Below, piece after piece: positions 5,657 to 6,369 of a stretch of DNA of 6,369 nucleotides. A program made the position numbers and the translations under genes. The notes beneath the pieces were generated by a model. The model did no database searches and was not told where the DNA came from. It was given only the letters and a program-made list of their open reading frames with translations. The stretch comes from Thermoanaerobaculaceae bacterium (lineage in GTDB: Bacteria; Acidobacteriota; Thermoanaerobaculia; Thermoanaerobaculales; Thermoanaerobaculaceae), in NCBI GenBank assembly GCA_022865555.1, contig JALHTD010000513.1, positions 1-6,369 of the forward strand, given 5' to 3'. Each line of letters starts with the position of its first letter. Within the stretch, counting starts at the first letter, position 1.

Positions 5657-6369
5657 ATGAATCGGAAACTCTCTTGGACCGTGGCGCTCGTCGCGGCCGC
5701 CCTGATTGTCGTGCCGGTATTGGCGTCGGCGCAGATCGTGACGCTGCCTCCGGACGGCAAGAACCAGAAGGCCTCGGTGTCGCAGTGGATCGGCCTCGTG
5801 GAGGTCAACGTCACCTACAACAGCCCCAAGGTCACCGCACCCGACGGGACCGACCGGACCGGCAAGATCTGGGGGCAGCTCGTCCCGTACGGGATGGCCA
5901 ACCTGGGTTTCGGGACCTGCGGCGACCAGTGCCCGTGGCGCGCCGGCGCAAACGAGAACACCGTGTTTCGCGTATCCCAGGACGTCAAGGTCGAGGGGCA
6001 GCCGCTGGCCGCTGGGGCTTACGGGCTGTTCATGATCCCCGGCCAGGAGGAGTGGACGATCATCTTCTCCAAGAACTCGACCTCGTGGGGGAGCTTTTTC
6101 TACAACGCGGTCGAAGACGCGCTTCGCGTCAAGGTCAAGCCCAAGAAGAGCGACTACAGCCACTGGCTGACCTACGAGTTCACCGAGCGACAGCCCGACC
6201 GGGCCACGGTGGCGCTGAAGTGGGAGTACCTGCAGGTCCCCTGGACGATAACCGTGGACAACGCCAACGAGCTCTACGTCGAAAACCTCCGCCGGCAGCT
6301 GCGCAACGCGCCCGGGTTCAACTGGAAGGGGTGGCAGGGGGCGGCGGACTTTTGCTTCGACAACAAGGT
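5657..6369 (+). CDS. DUF2911 family exported protein, 3' partial
   Basis: 237 codons are visible and the frame is still open at the window edge. Residues 1-25 are a signal peptide (VALVAAALIVVPVL core, ASA|Q cleavage), so the product is exported. The DUF2911 domain covers about 26-200. It is recognised by LPPDGKNQKASVSQWIGLV, VNVTYNSPKV, DRTGKIWGQLVPYG, the cysteine-bearing GTCGDQCPWRAGANENT (C88, C92), LAAGAYGLFMIPG, WTIIFSKNSTSWGSFFY, DYSHWLTYEF and ATVALKWE...VPWTI. These are hallmarks of the family as I know it; its biochemical function is not established. Beyond residue 200 a helical-looking segment (NELYVENLRRQL) begins. In some family members a repeat region of the TPR kind follows, but this window does not reach far enough to tell. 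The ATG at 5657 is preceded by a good Shine-Dalgarno sequence and a hairpin. The gene is co-directional with the ankyrin-PD40 gene but probably has its own promoter, given the 214-bp gap. Confidence 0.92.
   Translation, partial: MNRKLSWTVALVAAALIVVPVLASAQIVTLPPDGKNQKASVSQWIGLVEVNVTYNSPKVTAPDGTDRTGKIWGQLVPYGMANLGFGTCGDQCPWRAGANENTVFRVSQDVKVEGQPLAAGAYGLFMIPGQEEWTIIFSKNSTSWGSFFYNAVEDALRVKVKPKKSDYSHWLTYEFTERQPDRATVALKWEYLQVPWTITVDNANELYVENLRRQLRNAPGFNWKGWQGAADFCFDNK

Noticed and set aside
4300..5814. 504-codon open frame on the minus strand, antisense to the ankyrin-PD40 gene
   Set aside because: It lies opposite a gene with clear signal peptide, ankyrin and PD40 motifs. Its translation has no recognisable domain and is rich in Arg, Gly and Val as expected from GC-rich antisense DNA. 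It also runs through the intergenic repeat.
3892..6369. Ankyrin-PD40 and DUF2911 genes as a two-gene operon
   Set aside because: They share a strand, but 214 bp of hairpin-rich repeat DNA separates them, and the second gene has its own leader structure and ribosome binding site. Co-transcription cannot be excluded but is not supported.

Overview
The window is GC-rich, with long antisense open frames caused by codon bias. It carries four protein-coding genes, two of them cut by the window edges. There are no RNA genes, no CRISPR array and no insertion sequence that I can recognise. The family mix is a two-component-regulator propeller fused to a SpoIIE-type phosphatase, an exported M14 metallocarboxypeptidase, an exported ankyrin plus PD40 propeller protein, and a DUF2911 protein. 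This suggests a free-living, GC-rich Gram-negative such as an Acidobacteriota lineage. Gemmatimonadota or another deep environmental group is possible. The assignment rests on protein family content only.

Layout. (1) Bases 3-1988, + strand, hold the 3' part of a sensor phosphatase: beta-propeller repeats, a Y_Y_Y domain, one membrane helix and a cytoplasmic PP2C/SpoIIE catalytic domain. (2) A 77-bp convergent gap contains a GC-rich hairpin with no T-tract. (3) Bases 2066-3694, - strand, encode a secreted M14-family zinc carboxypeptidase with a long C-terminal extension. (4) A 197-bp divergent intergenic region carries a near-perfect Crp/Fnr-like palindrome. It is followed by a perfect Shine-Dalgarno sequence for the next gene. 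(5) Bases 3892-5442, + strand, encode an exported protein with six ankyrin-like repeats followed by a PD40 (TolB-like) propeller. (6) A 214-bp gap is packed with hairpins and short repeats. Its antisense translation reads like the 'PHPTLSRKRE' signature of a common dispersed intergenic repeat. (7) From 5657, + strand, a DUF2911 protein with a signal peptide runs off the right edge.

How the genes relate. Strands alternate and no two genes are tightly spaced, so this does not look like one operon. Three of the four products carry export signals, and the fourth has its sensor domain outside the membrane. The shared theme is therefore the cell envelope or periplasm. A direct functional link between the genes is not shown by the sequence.

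I looked for a previously undescribed system and did not find a convincing one. The most useful leads are the ankyrin-PD40 architecture, the Crp-like site in the divergent region, the hairpin abutting the DUF2911 ribosome binding site, and the mosaic repeat at about 5460-5565.
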